A stretch of 64,000 bases of DNA from Oceanicola sp. 502str15 (GCF_024105635.1 NZ_WYDQ01000001.1:2728001-2792000), one strand, 5' to 3'. Shown: positions 10,149 to 19,210, counted from the first letter of the stretch. Notes: a model not told the origin generated them from the sequence alone. Made by a program: numbers and translations.

Positions 10149-13100
10149 TCAGGGCTGATTTTCCGGGGTTTTCCCGGCCTCGAGAGCGGCGATGCGCTGG
10201 CGCATTTCATCGCGCCAGCCGGCGTCCTCCTCGCTGAGCGCGCCGCGCTCCTCCATCCGGTCCAGAACCTTCACCCCAGCGCGATAATGCTCCAGTGGTG
10301 TCTCCCCCAGTTCGGCCAGTTGGAAGTGGCTGACAAAGAGCGCGCGGGTGATGCCCATGTCCTGCGGGATTTCCTCCAGCAGCTTCACCCGGCGCGCCAT
10401 GGCAAGGTGGTGCTCGGCAATCGCCGCCGCCGTCTGCCCGGTCTCCGCGAGCACATTGGCGATCAGCTCATGGCTCACGCTCACGAGGTATTCCACGTGA
10501 TAGCGGTTGGCCCCGGTCGCCAGCAGGTCTTCGCGCCGGCGCAACGCCTCGCGGTGGTGGCGCAGCGCCTCTTCGGGCCGCTCGCTCCAGCGGGCAAAGT
10601 CGCCCCAGAGCGCCTCGGTGAAGGCGCCCCAATAGGCGGCCTCGTAATTTTCGCCATCCGCGAGAACCGCGTCGAACAGGGTGAGCGCATCGGCAAACCA
10701 GGTTTCGATCTGATCGCTGCGGTTCAGCCGCGTCTCCGCCTCCGCCAGCCGCATCAGCGCCATGGCCAGCTCACCTCGCCGGTCGGGTCGGCCAAGCTCT
10801 TGCGCGGTCAGGCTGCGGATCACCTGCACCAGCTCGTTCTGCGTTTCGGCCGCGCCCTCCCAATAGCCCAGCCCGATCTGCACATCGCCCAGCCGGTGCA
10901 GGTTCTGCGCATGGCGGGCCTTGGAGCGCAGGCTGTCGGACTGGAAGGAGGCCAGCAGGCTCGAGTAATCCGCCGCCACCGCGTAGTCGTCCAGCGCCAC
11001 CTCGGGCTTGCCCCGCCGCGCGGCAAGCTGGCCCCGGGCGGTGTGCATGTCGGCATAATCCCACATCCAGACCACGTTGGCGCTGTTCAGCTCAAACAGC
11101 GCATCCATCGCCGCAATCGCCTCGGCGTAGAGATCGAGGGCGCTGTCCCACTCATTCTCGAAGCTCTGCTGGGTGGCATAGAGCGCGCGGGCCTTGGCCA
11201 GCTCAAACTTGTAGTCGGCATTGCCCGGATCGAGCGCGGTGAGCGGTTCAAGCAGGCCGATGGCATCGGTCAGGCTCCTCGTGGCGGCGGCGTGGTCAAG
11301 CTCGCGCATCTGCGCATCGCCAAGGCTGGCAAGCGCGGCGGCATAGCGCTGCCGCACCTCCACCACCTGCGGGTCCTTCTCGTAGAGCACCCGCAGAAAC
11401 TCGACCATCCGCTCGAGGTAAGCCCGCGCGGTGGTGAACTCGAGGTCGTCCAGTGCCGCCCGCCCCGCCTTGGTGCCGATCCGCCCGATCTGCAACGCCA
11501 CCCTCGCCTGCCCGGCGTTGACCCGCGACCCGTCGCCAAACAGCTCCAGCCCCTTCCAGAACGTCTCGAAAGCCTCGGCAGGCTTGCCCACCGCCATCTG
11601 CGCATCGCCCAGCCGCTCGTAGCTCGCGGAGAGGTTCAGCAGGTCTTCCATCTCGCTCGGGCGTTCGGGCAGCACGGCGATGATGCGCTCGGTGGCGCGG
11701 GTGTAGGTCTTCAGCGCCGCGCTGTAACCGCCCAGCGCCATGGCCGTATCGCCCACCGCCACCTCGGCCTGCCAGAGATCCAGCTCGTGCTGGCGCGGAT
11801 CGGCCTTTGAATCGCCCCGCCCCAGCGCCACCACGGCCTCGGCAAAGCTGTCGATCGCAAGGTCAAACCGGCCGCCTGCCATATGGGCGTAGCCGATGTT
11901 CATATGGGCCAGAAAGACAAAGCGCGCGGCCTCCGGCGAGGGGGCAATTGCCTCCAGCACCTGTGCGGCGGCGAGCATCTCGGTGAAGGCGGCCAGCGCG
12001 CCCGCCCCATCGCCGGTGAGGCGACGCAGCTCGCCCAGCTCGCGGGCCACGTCGATCCGGGCGCGGCGGTGCTCTTCTTGCGTCACCAGCCCGGCCAGTT
12101 CCACGTGCAGCTCAGAGGCCCGCGCCAGGGCATCAATCGCCTCGCCGTAATCCAGTCGGGTGCGGGCAAACCCCGCCTTCAGCACCAGCGTGTCGGCCTC
12201 CGACAGGCGGCGCGACACGAGGTTGGCGGCCAGCGCATCGCCCGAGGCGCGGTCGCGCGCGATCGCCTTGTCGAGCGTGTCGAGCGCGCCGGTGAAATCA
12301 CCCAGCGATAGCTGGCTTTCGGCCACGTCGCGCAGCTCCGCCACCTCGCCATCGGAGGCCGAAAGGCTGCGCAGTTGCGCCTGCGTCTCGTTGAAGGCCC
12401 GCGCCGCCTCGGCCAGCTTCTCGCCCCGCTCGGTGGGCGAGGCATCGGCCAGCTCCGCAGCCAGAAGCGCGCCGTAGATCGGCGCCAGCGGCACCTGCGC
12501 ATCGCTCGCCACCTGCTCCACCTCGGCCCGCAGATCGGGCGTGAGGTCGGCCATCGCCAGAAGCAGCCGCTCGCGCTCGGGCAGATCATCCGACTGCCCG
12601 GCGGCGAAGAACAGCCGCGGCAGGGCGCTCTCCACGTAGGGCAGTTGCGCGCCCCTTGTGCGGTCATAGACCTCCTGCTGCACCAGCGTCAGCACCGAGC
12701 GCACCTCCAGCCCGGTGGTAGAAAGGTGGCGAGCCAGCGCGGCGGCAAAGGGCGAGTTGCTGCCCTCCCCATCCAGCGCCACCGCCCCCGGCGCGGTGGA
12801 AAAGCCGATCAGCGTGCCCTCGGCCCGGGGCACGGCGGCAAAACCCGGCGCCTCTCCCGCCTTCAGCGCAATCGCCGCCCGCCCGTCCGTCGCGCCCTCG
12901 AAAGGGTCGACCCGGCAGGCATCCACCAGCACCACCGCCACCGGCGCAATCCGGGCCACCCGGCTGCGGATGTCGCCAAGGCTCAGGGAGGTTTCCATCA
13001 GCGTCTCGAGGCTTTCGCCAACGCCATCCACCGGCAGCAGCCGGTTGTCGCCGCCCACCTCGAACCCATGACCGGCAAAATAGACCACCGCCACGTCGGC

Positions 13101-13346
13101 GCCCTCGCCGTCATACTCGAGGTCTTCCAGCGCCCGCTCCATCCGCCGCTTGTCACGGTTGCGCTCATAGGCCACCTCGAAGCCCAGCGCCTCCAGCGCC
13201 GCGCCCACGGTGTCGGCATCATTCGCCGCGTTGCGCAGCGGGCGCATCGCCTCGTAGCGGTCATTGCCGATCACCAGCGCCACCCGCTTTTCAGCGAGCG
13301 CAGGCAGGGCGGCGAGGCAAAGGATGACGAGGACAATCAGGCGCAT
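10149..13346 (-). CDS. secreted caspase-like (peptidase C14) protein with long TPR tail
   Basis: A 1065-residue protein with a signal peptide (cleavage likely after ALA, residue 19), a caspase p20-like domain at residues 20-250 and about 700 residues of alpha-helical TPR-like repeats. The catalytic dyad is intact: His93 in YFAGHGF and Cys144 in VLVDACRVDPF. Repeats such as ASYERLGDAQMAVGKPAEAFETF fit TPR spacing. The start is ATG 13346 in front of the hydrophobic MRLIVLVILCLAALPALA; an upstream in-frame ATG would spoil the signal peptide. Export argues against an intracellular defence protease. Substrate and role are unknown. Same strand as gyrB, 74 bases upstream of it. Confidence 0.8.
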   Translation of the reverse strand: MRLIVLVILCLAALPALAEKRVALVIGNDRYEAMRPLRNAANDADTVGAALEALGFEVAYERNRDKRRMERALEDLEYDGEGADVAVVYFAGHGFEVGGDNRLLPVDGVGESLETLMETSLSLGDIRSRVARIAPVAVVLVDACRVDPFEGATDGRAAIALKAGEAPGFAAVPRAEGTLIGFSTAPGAVALDGEGSNSPFAAALARHLSTTGLEVRSVLTLVQQEVYDRTRGAQLPYVESALPRLFFAAGQSDDLPERERLLLAMADLTPDLRAEVEQVASDAQVPLAPIYGALLAAELADASPTERGEKLAEAARAFNETQAQLRSLSASDGEVAELRDVAESQLSLGDFTGALDTLDKAIARDRASGDALAANLVSRRLSEADTLVLKAGFARTRLDYGEAIDALARASELHVELAGLVTQEEHRRARIDVARELGELRRLTGDGAGALAAFTEMLAAAQVLEAIAPSPEAARFVFLAHMNIGYAHMAGGRFDLAIDSFAEAVVALGRGDSKADPRQHELDLWQAEVAVGDTAMALGGYSAALKTYTRATERIIAVLPERPSEMEDLLNLSASYERLGDAQMAVGKPAEAFETFWKGLELFGDGSRVNAGQARVALQIGRIGTKAGRAALDDLEFTTARAYLERMVEFLRVLYEKDPQVVEVRQRYAAALASLGDAQMRELDHAAATRSLTDAIGLLEPLTALDPGNADYKFELAKARALYATQQSFENEWDSALDLYAEAIAAMDALFELNSANVVWMWDYADMHTARGQLAARRGKPEVALDDYAVAADYSSLLASFQSDSLRSKARHAQNLHRLGDVQIGLGYWEGAAETQNELVQVIRSLTAQELGRPDRRGELAMALMRLAEAETRLNRSDQIETWFADALTLFDAVLADGENYEAAYWGAFTEALWGDFARWSERPEEALRHHREALRRREDLLATGANRYHVEYLVSVSHELIANVLAETGQTAAAIAEHHLAMARRVKLLEEIPQDMGITRALFVSHFQLAELGETPLEHYRAGVKVLDRMEERGALSEEDAGWRDEMRQRIAALEAGKTPENQP

Positions 13347-13394
13347 CGCCCGCAGAATACCGGCCAAGCCCCTGAAGGGAAGTGACGTTTTCCG

Positions 13395-14015
13395 TCAGGT
13401 AAAGGGAATGACGAGGCCCACCGCCATCAGCAGGCTCCCGGCGACGATATTGGTGCGCTTCAGCGCCTTGGGCGAGGCCAGCAGGCGACGGGCGCGGTCG
13501 ATCATCAGCGCAAAGCCGAGGTTGCCCACCAGCGGGATCACCGCCGAGAGCGCGGTGATCGCGGCCACATCGCCCCATGTCGCCTGCGTCAGGTCAAAGA
13601 AGCCCGGCAGCACGCCCATGTAGAACAGGATCGCCTTGGGGTTGCCCAGGATCACCGCCACCCCGGCGGCAAAACCGGCCCACATGCCGGGCCGGGTCAG
13701 GCGGCTGTCGGTGGCGATGGACTTGCCCGCGTTTCGCAGGATCAGCGCCCCCATGACGAGGAAGATCGCCGCCGCGACCCATTTCAGCGCCGTCATGAAG
13801 CCGGCGAACACCACCGTCACCCAGGTGATCCCGTAGATCGCGAGGAACGGCCAGAGCACATCGCCCACCACCACGCCAAAGGCCAACGGCCATGCGGCGC
13901 GAAAGCCCCCCGAAAGGGCGCGGGCAGTCAGCGCCATCCAGACGGGGCCGGGGGTAAGGAAGAGGATCAGCAGCCCGAAGGCATAGAACCCGAGTTCAGC
14001 GAGGGTGATGGTCAT
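13395..14015 (-). CDS. LysE-family translocator
   Basis: A 206-residue inner-membrane exporter of the LysE/RhtB family with about six hydrophobic segments. The N-terminal FGLLILFLTPGPVWMALTARAL carries the TPGP family motif, and VILGNPKAILFYMGVLPGF the conserved GNPKA block. The family exports amino acids such as lysine, homoserine or threonine; the substrate here is unknown. Its ATG overlaps the TGA of the DUF1697 gene (ATGA), so it is translated from the recF-DUF1697 transcript. Confidence 0.88.
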   Translation of the reverse strand: MTITLAELGFYAFGLLILFLTPGPVWMALTARALSGGFRAAWPLAFGVVVGDVLWPFLAIYGITWVTVVFAGFMTALKWVAAAIFLVMGALILRNAGKSIATDSRLTRPGMWAGFAAGVAVILGNPKAILFYMGVLPGFFDLTQATWGDVAAITALSAVIPLVGNLGFALMIDRARRLLASPKALKRTNIVAGSLLMAVGLVIPFT

Positions 14016-14530
14016 GGTGCGTCCAGCATTTCGGCGAGCTTCGCCACGGTCGAGAAATTGCGCGCCGTGGCAGGCGTGCCCAGCAGCCGCTCCACCTTGG
14101 CCGGAAACTTCGACTTGCCCATGCCGTTCGGCGCATGGAAGTAAAGCACCCGCCCCGCCAGCTCGGCCCGCTCGCCGTTGTCCAGCGCCTGCTCCACCGC
14201 CAGCATGTCCGCCGCGGGCTGGCGGGCGCAGAAGAAGTAATGCAACAGCTTCGGCTCTGCCCGCGCCTCCTGGAACGTGTCCGCCTCCAGCGCGGCACGA
14301 AACTCCTCCGCCGCGATCACAAGGCACTCCGGCCGAAACCCGTGCGCCGCCTCGATCGCCCCGGCAATCTCCTCGGCCTTCGGGGCCTGCGCCAGCACCA
14401 CGTTGCCCGACTGGATGTAGGTCTGCACCTCGCGGGCCCCCAAGCCTTCCAGCAAGGCCCGCAGCTCCGCCATCGGCAGCTTGCCATGGCCGCCCACGTT
14501 GATGCCCCTGAGCAGCAGAACCGATCTCAT
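14012..14530 (-). CDS. DUF1697 family protein
   Basis: A 172-residue DUF1697 protein recognised by the N-terminal VLLLRGINVGGHGKLPMAELRALLEGLGA, YIQSGNVV near residue 40, and the C-terminal NGMGKSKFPAKVERLLGTPATARN. The function of the family is not established. Its start overlaps the recF stop by ATGA-type coupling (14527-14530) and its stop overlaps the LysE start, so recF, DUF1697 and LysE form one translationally coupled unit. Confidence 0.88.
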   Translation of the reverse strand: MRSVLLLRGINVGGHGKLPMAELRALLEGLGAREVQTYIQSGNVVLAQAPKAEEIAGAIEAAHGFRPECLVIAAEEFRAALEADTFQEARAEPKLLHYFFCARQPAADMLAVEQALDNGERAELAGRVLYFHAPNGMGKSKFPAKVERLLGTPATARNFSTVAKLAEMLDAP

Positions 14531-15645
14531 CCCGTGACCTCCCGCAGCGCCGAAACCCCGGCCTCTTCCGTCACCTCGAAATGCTGCGCCTTGCCGCCCA
14601 GTTCCTCGAACAGCTCGGCCCCGGTGCCGGTCATGAAGGCCTGCGCGCCCAGCCGCTCGATCTCGGCATAAAGCGCCGCCCGCCGCCCCGCGTCCAGATG
14701 CGCCGCAACCTCGTCGAGCAGCAGCAGGGGCGGGGCGCCGAAGTCTTCGGACAGCGCGCGGGCATTGGCGAGGATCAGCGAGAGCAGCAGCGCCTTCTGC
14801 TCGCCCGTCGAGCAAAGCCGCGCCGGGGTGGCCTTTGCGATATAGGTGGCGTCCAGATCGGCCCGATGCGGCCCGGTCAGGGTGCGTGTCGCCGCAAGGT
14901 CGCGCGCCCGCCCGTCCGCCAGCGCCGCCGTCAGCGCCGCGGCATCGCCGGGCGTATCGCAGGCAGGCTCCGGGTGGGTCAGCACCAGTTCGGCCGCCGG
15001 AAAGGCGCTGTCGGCCACATCCTGCGCCGCCGCCAGCCGCACCAGCGCCTCTTCGCGGTGGCGATGAATGCGCGCGCCCTCCTCGCCCATCCGCTGCTCG
15101 AGCGCGGCATACCAATGGGCGTCGCGCACCATGTCTTTCAGCAGCCGGTTGCGCTCGCGCATGGCCTTCTCATAGGCCAGAACCGCCTCGCCATGGGCCG
15201 GCTCGAAGCTCAGCACGATCCGGTCCAGAAACCGCCGCCGCCCCTCGGCGCCCTCGATCCACAGCCGGTCCATCGAGGGCACCAGCCAGACCACCCGCGC
15301 CAGCCGCCCCAGCGCCACCTGCGCCGCCGCCTTCCCGTCGATCTTCACCGACCGCCCGGACGCGCCCGCCTCGGCCCATGTCTCAAGCTCGTGAATATGC
15401 CCCAACGAGGCCAGCTCCGCCTTCACCTTCCAGCCCAGCCGCTCCGGGGCCCGCGCCATCTCTTCCGCGCTCGCCCGCCGCAACCCGCGCCCGGGCGAGA
15501 GCAGCGACACCGCCTCCAGCACATTGGTCTTGCCCGCCCCGTTCGGCCCCCAGAGGGCCACGGGCCGGCCATCCAGCACCAGCTCCGCCCGGCGGTGCGA
15601 GCGGAAATGTGAGAGGGTCAGCGAGGTGAGGGCGAGGCGGGGCAT
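14527..15645 (-). CDS. recF: DNA replication and repair protein RecF
   Basis: RecF, an SMC-like ATPase that loads RecA at gaps with RecO and RecR; 372 residues. The Walker A motif [14 protein letters not shown] is at residues 33-46, the ABC-type signature STGEQKALLLSLILANA near residue 275 and Walker B PLLLLDEVAAHLD near residue 300. It follows dnaN by 31 bases on the same strand, the classic dnaA-dnaN-recF order, and is coupled to DUF1697 downstream. Confidence 0.95.
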   Translation of the reverse strand: MPRLALTSLTLSHFRSHRRAELVLDGRPVALWGPNGAGKTNVLEAVSLLSPGRGLRRASAEEMARAPERLGWKVKAELASLGHIHELETWAEAGASGRSVKIDGKAAAQVALGRLARVVWLVPSMDRLWIEGAEGRRRFLDRIVLSFEPAHGEAVLAYEKAMRERNRLLKDMVRDAHWYAALEQRMGEEGARIHRHREEALVRLAAAQDVADSAFPAAELVLTHPEPACDTPGDAAALTAALADGRARDLAATRTLTGPHRADLDATYIAKATPARLCSTGEQKALLLSLILANARALSEDFGAPPLLLLDEVAAHLDAGRRAALYAEIERLGAQAFMTGTGAELFEELGGKAQHFEVTEEAGVSALREVTG

Positions 15646-15676
15646 GGGTGCCGCGCGGGCCGGGGCCCACGCTCCA

Positions 15677-16795
15677 TCAGACCCGCATCGGCATCACGAC
15701 ATAGAGCGCCGAGGTGTCGGAGCCTTCGCGCATCAGCGTCGGATCACCGGCGGAGTTGAACAGGAACACCGCGTTCTCCCGGTCCACCTGGCTTGCGATC
15801 TCGGTGAGATACTTGGCGTTGAAGCCGATCTCGAGGTGCTCATCGCCATAGGCCACCGCCAGCTCGGCCGAACCGGCGCCACTGTCGGGCGAATTGACCG
15901 ACAGCACCAGCCGGTCTTCGTCGAGCGAGAGTTTCACCGCCCGCGACCGCTCGCTGCTCACCGTCGACACAAGGTCGACCGCCTTGGCAAACTCGGCGGC
16001 GTCCACTTCGAGCCGCTTGGTGTTGCCGGTCGGGATGACGCGGGTGTAATCGGGGAAGGTGCCGTCGATCACCTTGCTCGTCAGGGTGATCTCGGGCGTG
16101 GCAAAGCGCACCTTGGTCTCGCTGACCGATACGGCGATCTGGGTTTCATCGTCTTCCAGCAGCTTGCGCAGCTCGCCCACCGTCTTGCGGGGCACGATCA
16201 CGCCGGGCATGGTCTCGGCGCCCTGGGGCAGAGGCGCATCCACGCGGGCCAGCCGGTGGCCGTCGGTCGCCACGCAGCGCAGCGCCTGGCCGTCTTCTCC
16301 GGTGGCCACATGCATGTAGACGCCGTTGAGGTAATAGCGCGTCTCCTCGGTGGAGATCGCAAACTTGCTCTTGTCGAACAGGCGGCGCAGCGTGGCGGCA
16401 TTGGCGCTGAAGTTGGCACCATATTCACTCGACGCCATCACCGGAAAATCCTCTTTCGGCAGGGTCGCAAGCTGGAAGTTCGAGCGCCCGGCCTCCACCG
16501 TCAACCGGCCTGCCGCGCTGTCATCGGAAAGCTGCACCTGCGCCCCGTCGGGGAGCTTGCGCACGATCTCGTGCAGCGTCACGGCGCTCACCGTGGTGGC
16601 ACCCGCCTTCTCGACCATGGCCGGAGCCTTGTCGACCACCTCGATATCGAGGTCCGTGGCTCTGAACTGCACGCCATCGCCCTCGGCCTCGATCAGCACG
16701 TTGGCGAGGATCGGAATGGTGTTGCGGCGCTCAACGACCGACTGCGCCTGCGCGATGGCCTTCAGCAGAACGGCCCGCTCGATCGAGAATTTCAT
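15677..16795 (-). CDS. dnaN: DNA polymerase III beta sliding clamp
   Basis: The beta clamp, a ring-shaped dimer that tethers polymerase III to DNA; 372 residues in three similar domains. The N-terminus MKFSIERAVLLKAIAQ, the central NGVYMHVATGEDGQALRCVATDGHRLARV block and the C-terminal DPTLMREGSDTSALYVVMPMRV are diagnostic. The start is ATG 16795; an ATG five codons upstream overlaps the likely ribosome site and is not conserved. The 147-base gap to dnaA leaves room for a separate promoter. Confidence 0.97.
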   Translation of the reverse strand: MKFSIERAVLLKAIAQAQSVVERRNTIPILANVLIEAEGDGVQFRATDLDIEVVDKAPAMVEKAGATTVSAVTLHEIVRKLPDGAQVQLSDDSAAGRLTVEAGRSNFQLATLPKEDFPVMASSEYGANFSANAATLRRLFDKSKFAISTEETRYYLNGVYMHVATGEDGQALRCVATDGHRLARVDAPLPQGAETMPGVIVPRKTVGELRKLLEDDETQIAVSVSETKVRFATPEITLTSKVIDGTFPDYTRVIPTGNTKRLEVDAAEFAKAVDLVSTVSSERSRAVKLSLDEDRLVLSVNSPDSGAGSAELAVAYGDEHLEIGFNAKYLTEIASQVDRENAVFLFNSAGDPTLMREGSDTSALYVVMPMRV

Positions 16796-16917
16796 TGCTC
16801 TGTCCCCCATGGTGCCGGGAGGCGCAGACTATGCAAATCCCCCCCGACGGCAAGTTGTTTCTCGCAGTTTCGTGAGTTTTCGGGGAGCGTCAAGAGCACC
16901 CCCGGACACGGGCGAAG

Positions 16918-16935
16918 GGTGGGGTGTGCCCCACC
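16918..16935. repeat. hairpin just downstream of dnaA
   Basis: GGTGGGG (16918-16924) and CCCCACC (16929-16935) form a 7-bp perfect stem with a 4-base loop, eight bases past the dnaA stop. It resembles the GGTGGGT...ACCCACC element at 7632. No U-tract follows on either strand, so termination is uncertain. Confidence 0.5.
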
Positions 16936-16942
16936 GCGCGCC

Positions 16943-18373
16943 CTAGGCTTCCAGCATCCGCTTCAGCATCTCGATATCGTCGGCCAGGCCGCTGTCGGTC
17001 TGCACCAGCTCCTCGATCTTGCGGATCGCGTAAAGCACCGTCGTGTGGTCGCGATTGCCAAAGCGGCGGCCGATCTCGGGCAGCGAGCGCGAGGTCATGC
17101 CCTTGGCAAGAAACATCGCCACCTGGCGCGGGCGGGCAATGGTGCGGTGCCGCTTGGGGCCGGTCATGTCGGAGATGCGCACGTTGAAATGCTCGCACAC
17201 CCGGCGCTGGATCTCCTCGATGGTCAGCTTGCGCTCGGAGGCGCGCAGCAGGTCGGCAAGGCACTCCTGCACCATGTCCAGCGTCACTTCGCGGCCCACA
17301 AGGTTGCCGAAGGCGAAGATCCGGGTCAGCGCGCCCTCGAGGGTGCGCACGTTGCCGGTGATGCGATGGGCGAGGAACTCCAGCACATGCTTGGAGATCT
17401 CGAGGTTGCCGTAATGGCTGCGGTAGAAATCGGCCTTCTGCTGAAGGATGCCGAGGCGCAGCTCGTAATCGGTCGGGTGCAGGTCGACGACAAGGCCGCT
17501 GGCCAGACGGCTGGCGATCCGGTCCTCGATCTTCTTGATGTCATGGGGCGGGCGGTCGGCCGAGATGACGATCTGCTTGTTCTGATCGGCCAGCGCGTTG
17601 AAGGTATGAAAGAACTCTTCCTGCGTGCTGTTCTTGCCGGCAAAGAACTGGATGTCATCGACCATCAGCACGTCGACCGAGCGGAAGGCCTGCTTGAACT
17701 CGTGCATCCCGTCTTCGCGCAGGGCGCGGACAAAGCGATACATGAACTGGTCGGACGACAGGTAAACCACCTTCTTCTCCGGGCAGTTCTCCTTCAGCGC
17801 CCAGGCGATGGCATGCATCAGGTGGGTCTTGCCGAGGCCGGAGCCGCCATAGAGGAACAGCGGGTTGAAGGTGAGCGGGCCACCCTCCGACACCCGCCGC
17901 GCGGCGGTATAGGCCAGCTGGTTGGGCTTGCCGACAACGAAGCTGTCGAAGTTGAAACGCTCGTCGAGGTTGGCGCCGGGCAGGTCATCGTCGGCCGTGC
18001 CGTTCTCGCCGGCGGTGCCATAGGCACCACGCCGACCGGGGCTTGCCGCAGCGGCGCGGGCGCCGCCAGCGGGGGCCGCCTGCACGTCGGCGGGCTGGGT
18101 CTCTTGGGCGGCGGCAGCAGCCGGTGCCTTGGACGAGGGAACCCGAAACTCCAGCCGGCGCACCTCGAGCCCGTCGCGGCTCATCTGCTTTACGATCGTG
18201 TCGGAGAAGTTGCGGCTCACCCAGTTGCCGAAGAAGTTCGTCGGAACCTCGAAATGCGCAACCCCGTCTTCAAGGCTGTTGAGTTTGAGCGGCTCGATCC
18301 ACGTCTTGAAATTGTTTTGCCCGACTGTCGACTTGAGCGACTGGCTGACCTGGCCCCATCTGGTCTGTGGCAT
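16943..18373 (-). CDS. dnaA: chromosomal replication initiator DnaA
   Basis: DnaA, the AAA+ initiator that binds DnaA boxes and melts oriC; 476 residues. Domain I starts WGQVSQSLKSTVGQNNFKTWIEPL; a low-complexity Ala/Pro/Gly linker (residues about 90-130) is domain II; the AAA+ core has Walker A YGGSGLGKTHLMHA and Walker B VLMVDDIQFF; domain IV ends with the DNA-binding signature GPKRHRTIARPRQVAM and RFGNRDHTTVLYAIRKIE. The start is ATG 18373 with AGGACAG upstream. No DnaA-box cluster (TTATCCACA-like) was found by eye in either flanking gap, so oriC may lie elsewhere. Confidence 0.97.
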   Translation of the reverse strand: MPQTRWGQVSQSLKSTVGQNNFKTWIEPLKLNSLEDGVAHFEVPTNFFGNWVSRNFSDTIVKQMSRDGLEVRRLEFRVPSSKAPAAAAAQETQPADVQAAPAGGARAAAASPGRRGAYGTAGENGTADDDLPGANLDERFNFDSFVVGKPNQLAYTAARRVSEGGPLTFNPLFLYGGSGLGKTHLMHAIAWALKENCPEKKVVYLSSDQFMYRFVRALREDGMHEFKQAFRSVDVLMVDDIQFFAGKNSTQEEFFHTFNALADQNKQIVISADRPPHDIKKIEDRIASRLASGLVVDLHPTDYELRLGILQQKADFYRSHYGNLEISKHVLEFLAHRITGNVRTLEGALTRIFAFGNLVGREVTLDMVQECLADLLRASERKLTIEEIQRRVCEHFNVRISDMTGPKRHRTIARPRQVAMFLAKGMTSRSLPEIGRRFGNRDHTTVLYAIRKIEELVQTDSGLADDIEMLKRMLEA

Positions 18374-18397
18374 TATGACTGTCCTGTCCCATCTTAT

Positions 18398-18420
18398 GTT
18401 TGTTCATCACTCAAACAAAC
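18398..18420. promoter_or_regulatory. inverted repeat upstream of dnaA
   Basis: GTTTGTT (18398-18404) and AACAAAC (18414-18420) are perfect 7-base arms around a 9-base spacer, centred 36 bases before the dnaA start codon, where a promoter or operator would be expected. The bound protein, if any, is unknown. Confidence 0.4.
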
Positions 18421-18889
18421 CGCCCCTGCCTAATCCCGGCGGCCCGCACACCAACGGCCCACGCGCTCTGGGGTCAAGACAATGCCACTCCTTGGCCCGA
18501 AGCGGCATTCCGCACGGGCTGCTCGGCTGAGCAATCAAAAGGCAGACCATACGGGCGCAAGCTTTGCCCGTCGGCCAGTGACATCATCTTCGGACATGTT
18601 GTGTCAGCAGCAGAGAACCTCCAAAACGGCATGGCAGCCACTTTGTCAGAGCTCAATCGACAGCAACCCGTTTCATCCATTCGGTCCGGTGCAGCGCTTC
18701 CCCTGAAGCCCGGAACCCGGCTTGAAACGGCCATGTCCCCCCAAGGCGATGTGAATCGCAGGATTGGTGATAGCAAGCTGCCGCGCGCCCGGGCAACTGA
18801 CCTTTTGACTTGACTCATCCTTTTTCCCGCCGAATCTGGCCACCCCTCTGAAGGACCTAGTTTTTATGGGCTTCCGGCATTGCGAGAAC

Positions 18890-18920
18890 AAAAAAGGGCG
18901 CCGACCCGAAGGTGGCGCCC
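18890..18920 (-). terminator. rho-independent terminator of rpsT
   Basis: Read on the minus strand, GGGCGCC (18920-18914) and GGCGCCC (18902-18896) form a 7-bp GC stem around an 11-base loop, followed directly by six U residues (18895-18890). It starts 24 bases after the rpsT stop. Confidence 0.85.
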
Positions 18921-18943
18921 CTTGGTATAAATGTCGCAGCGAC

Positions 18944-19210
18944 TCAGCTGCCGATGGACTTCACCCGGGCGCTGAGGCGCGAGATTTTCCGGGCAGCGGT
19001 GTTCTTGTGGTAGACGCCTTTGGTCACGCCGCGCATCAGCTCGGGCTGGGCTGCGCGGAGGGCGGCGGTGGCGGCATCCTTGTCACCGGAGGCGATGGCC
19101 TCCTCGACTTTGCGCAGGCTGGTGCGAATGCGCGAGCGGCGGGCTTTGTTGATCGCAAAGCGGCGCTCGTTCTGGCGTGCGCGTTTCTTGGACTGGGGCG
19201 AATTGGCCAT
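18944..19210 (-). CDS. rpsT: 30S ribosomal protein S20
   Basis: S20, 88 residues, binds 16S rRNA in the small subunit body. The N-terminus [17 protein letters not shown], the basic helix [19 protein letters not shown] and the C-terminal [19 protein letters not shown] match the family over its full length. The gene stands as a single-gene unit with its own terminator and a candidate promoter at 19328-19355. Position next to dnaA is common in Rhodobacterales. Confidence 0.97.
   Translation of the reverse strand: MANSPQSKKRARQNERRFAINKARRSRIRTSLRKVEEAIASGDKDAATAALRAAQPELMRGVTKGVYHKNTAARKISRLSARVKSIGS

Larger units (their letters stand above)
18374..18943. other. 570-base intergenic region between rpsT and dnaA
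   Basis: This holds no convincing gene: open frames on both strands lack ribosome sites and family features. It must contain the dnaA promoter and the rpsT terminator (18890-18920). Notable sites are a perfect 7-bp inverted repeat close to dnaA (18398-18420) and three GANTC (CcrM-type) sites within 85 bases (18753, 18812, 18832). I found no TTATCCACA-type DnaA boxes. Confidence 0.6.

Noticed and set aside
10149..13346. Caspase gene as an abortive-infection or CBASS-type effector
   Set aside because: The signal peptide indicates export, and no nucleotide cyclase, sensor or other defence gene is adjacent.
15524..18433. 969-codon plus-strand open frame across dnaN and dnaA
   Set aside because: It runs antisense through two certain genes and across their intergenic gap, with no family features or ribosome site.
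18400..18813. 137-codon ORF in the rpsT-dnaA gap, and a reverse one at 18474-18818
   Set aside because: Neither has a ribosome site, codon bias or recognisable features; the region is better explained as regulatory.
16796..18943. oriC at the dnaA locus
   Set aside because: I found no cluster of TTATCCACA-like DnaA boxes nor an AT-rich unwinding element in either gap; position next to dnaA alone is insufficient in alphaproteobacteria.
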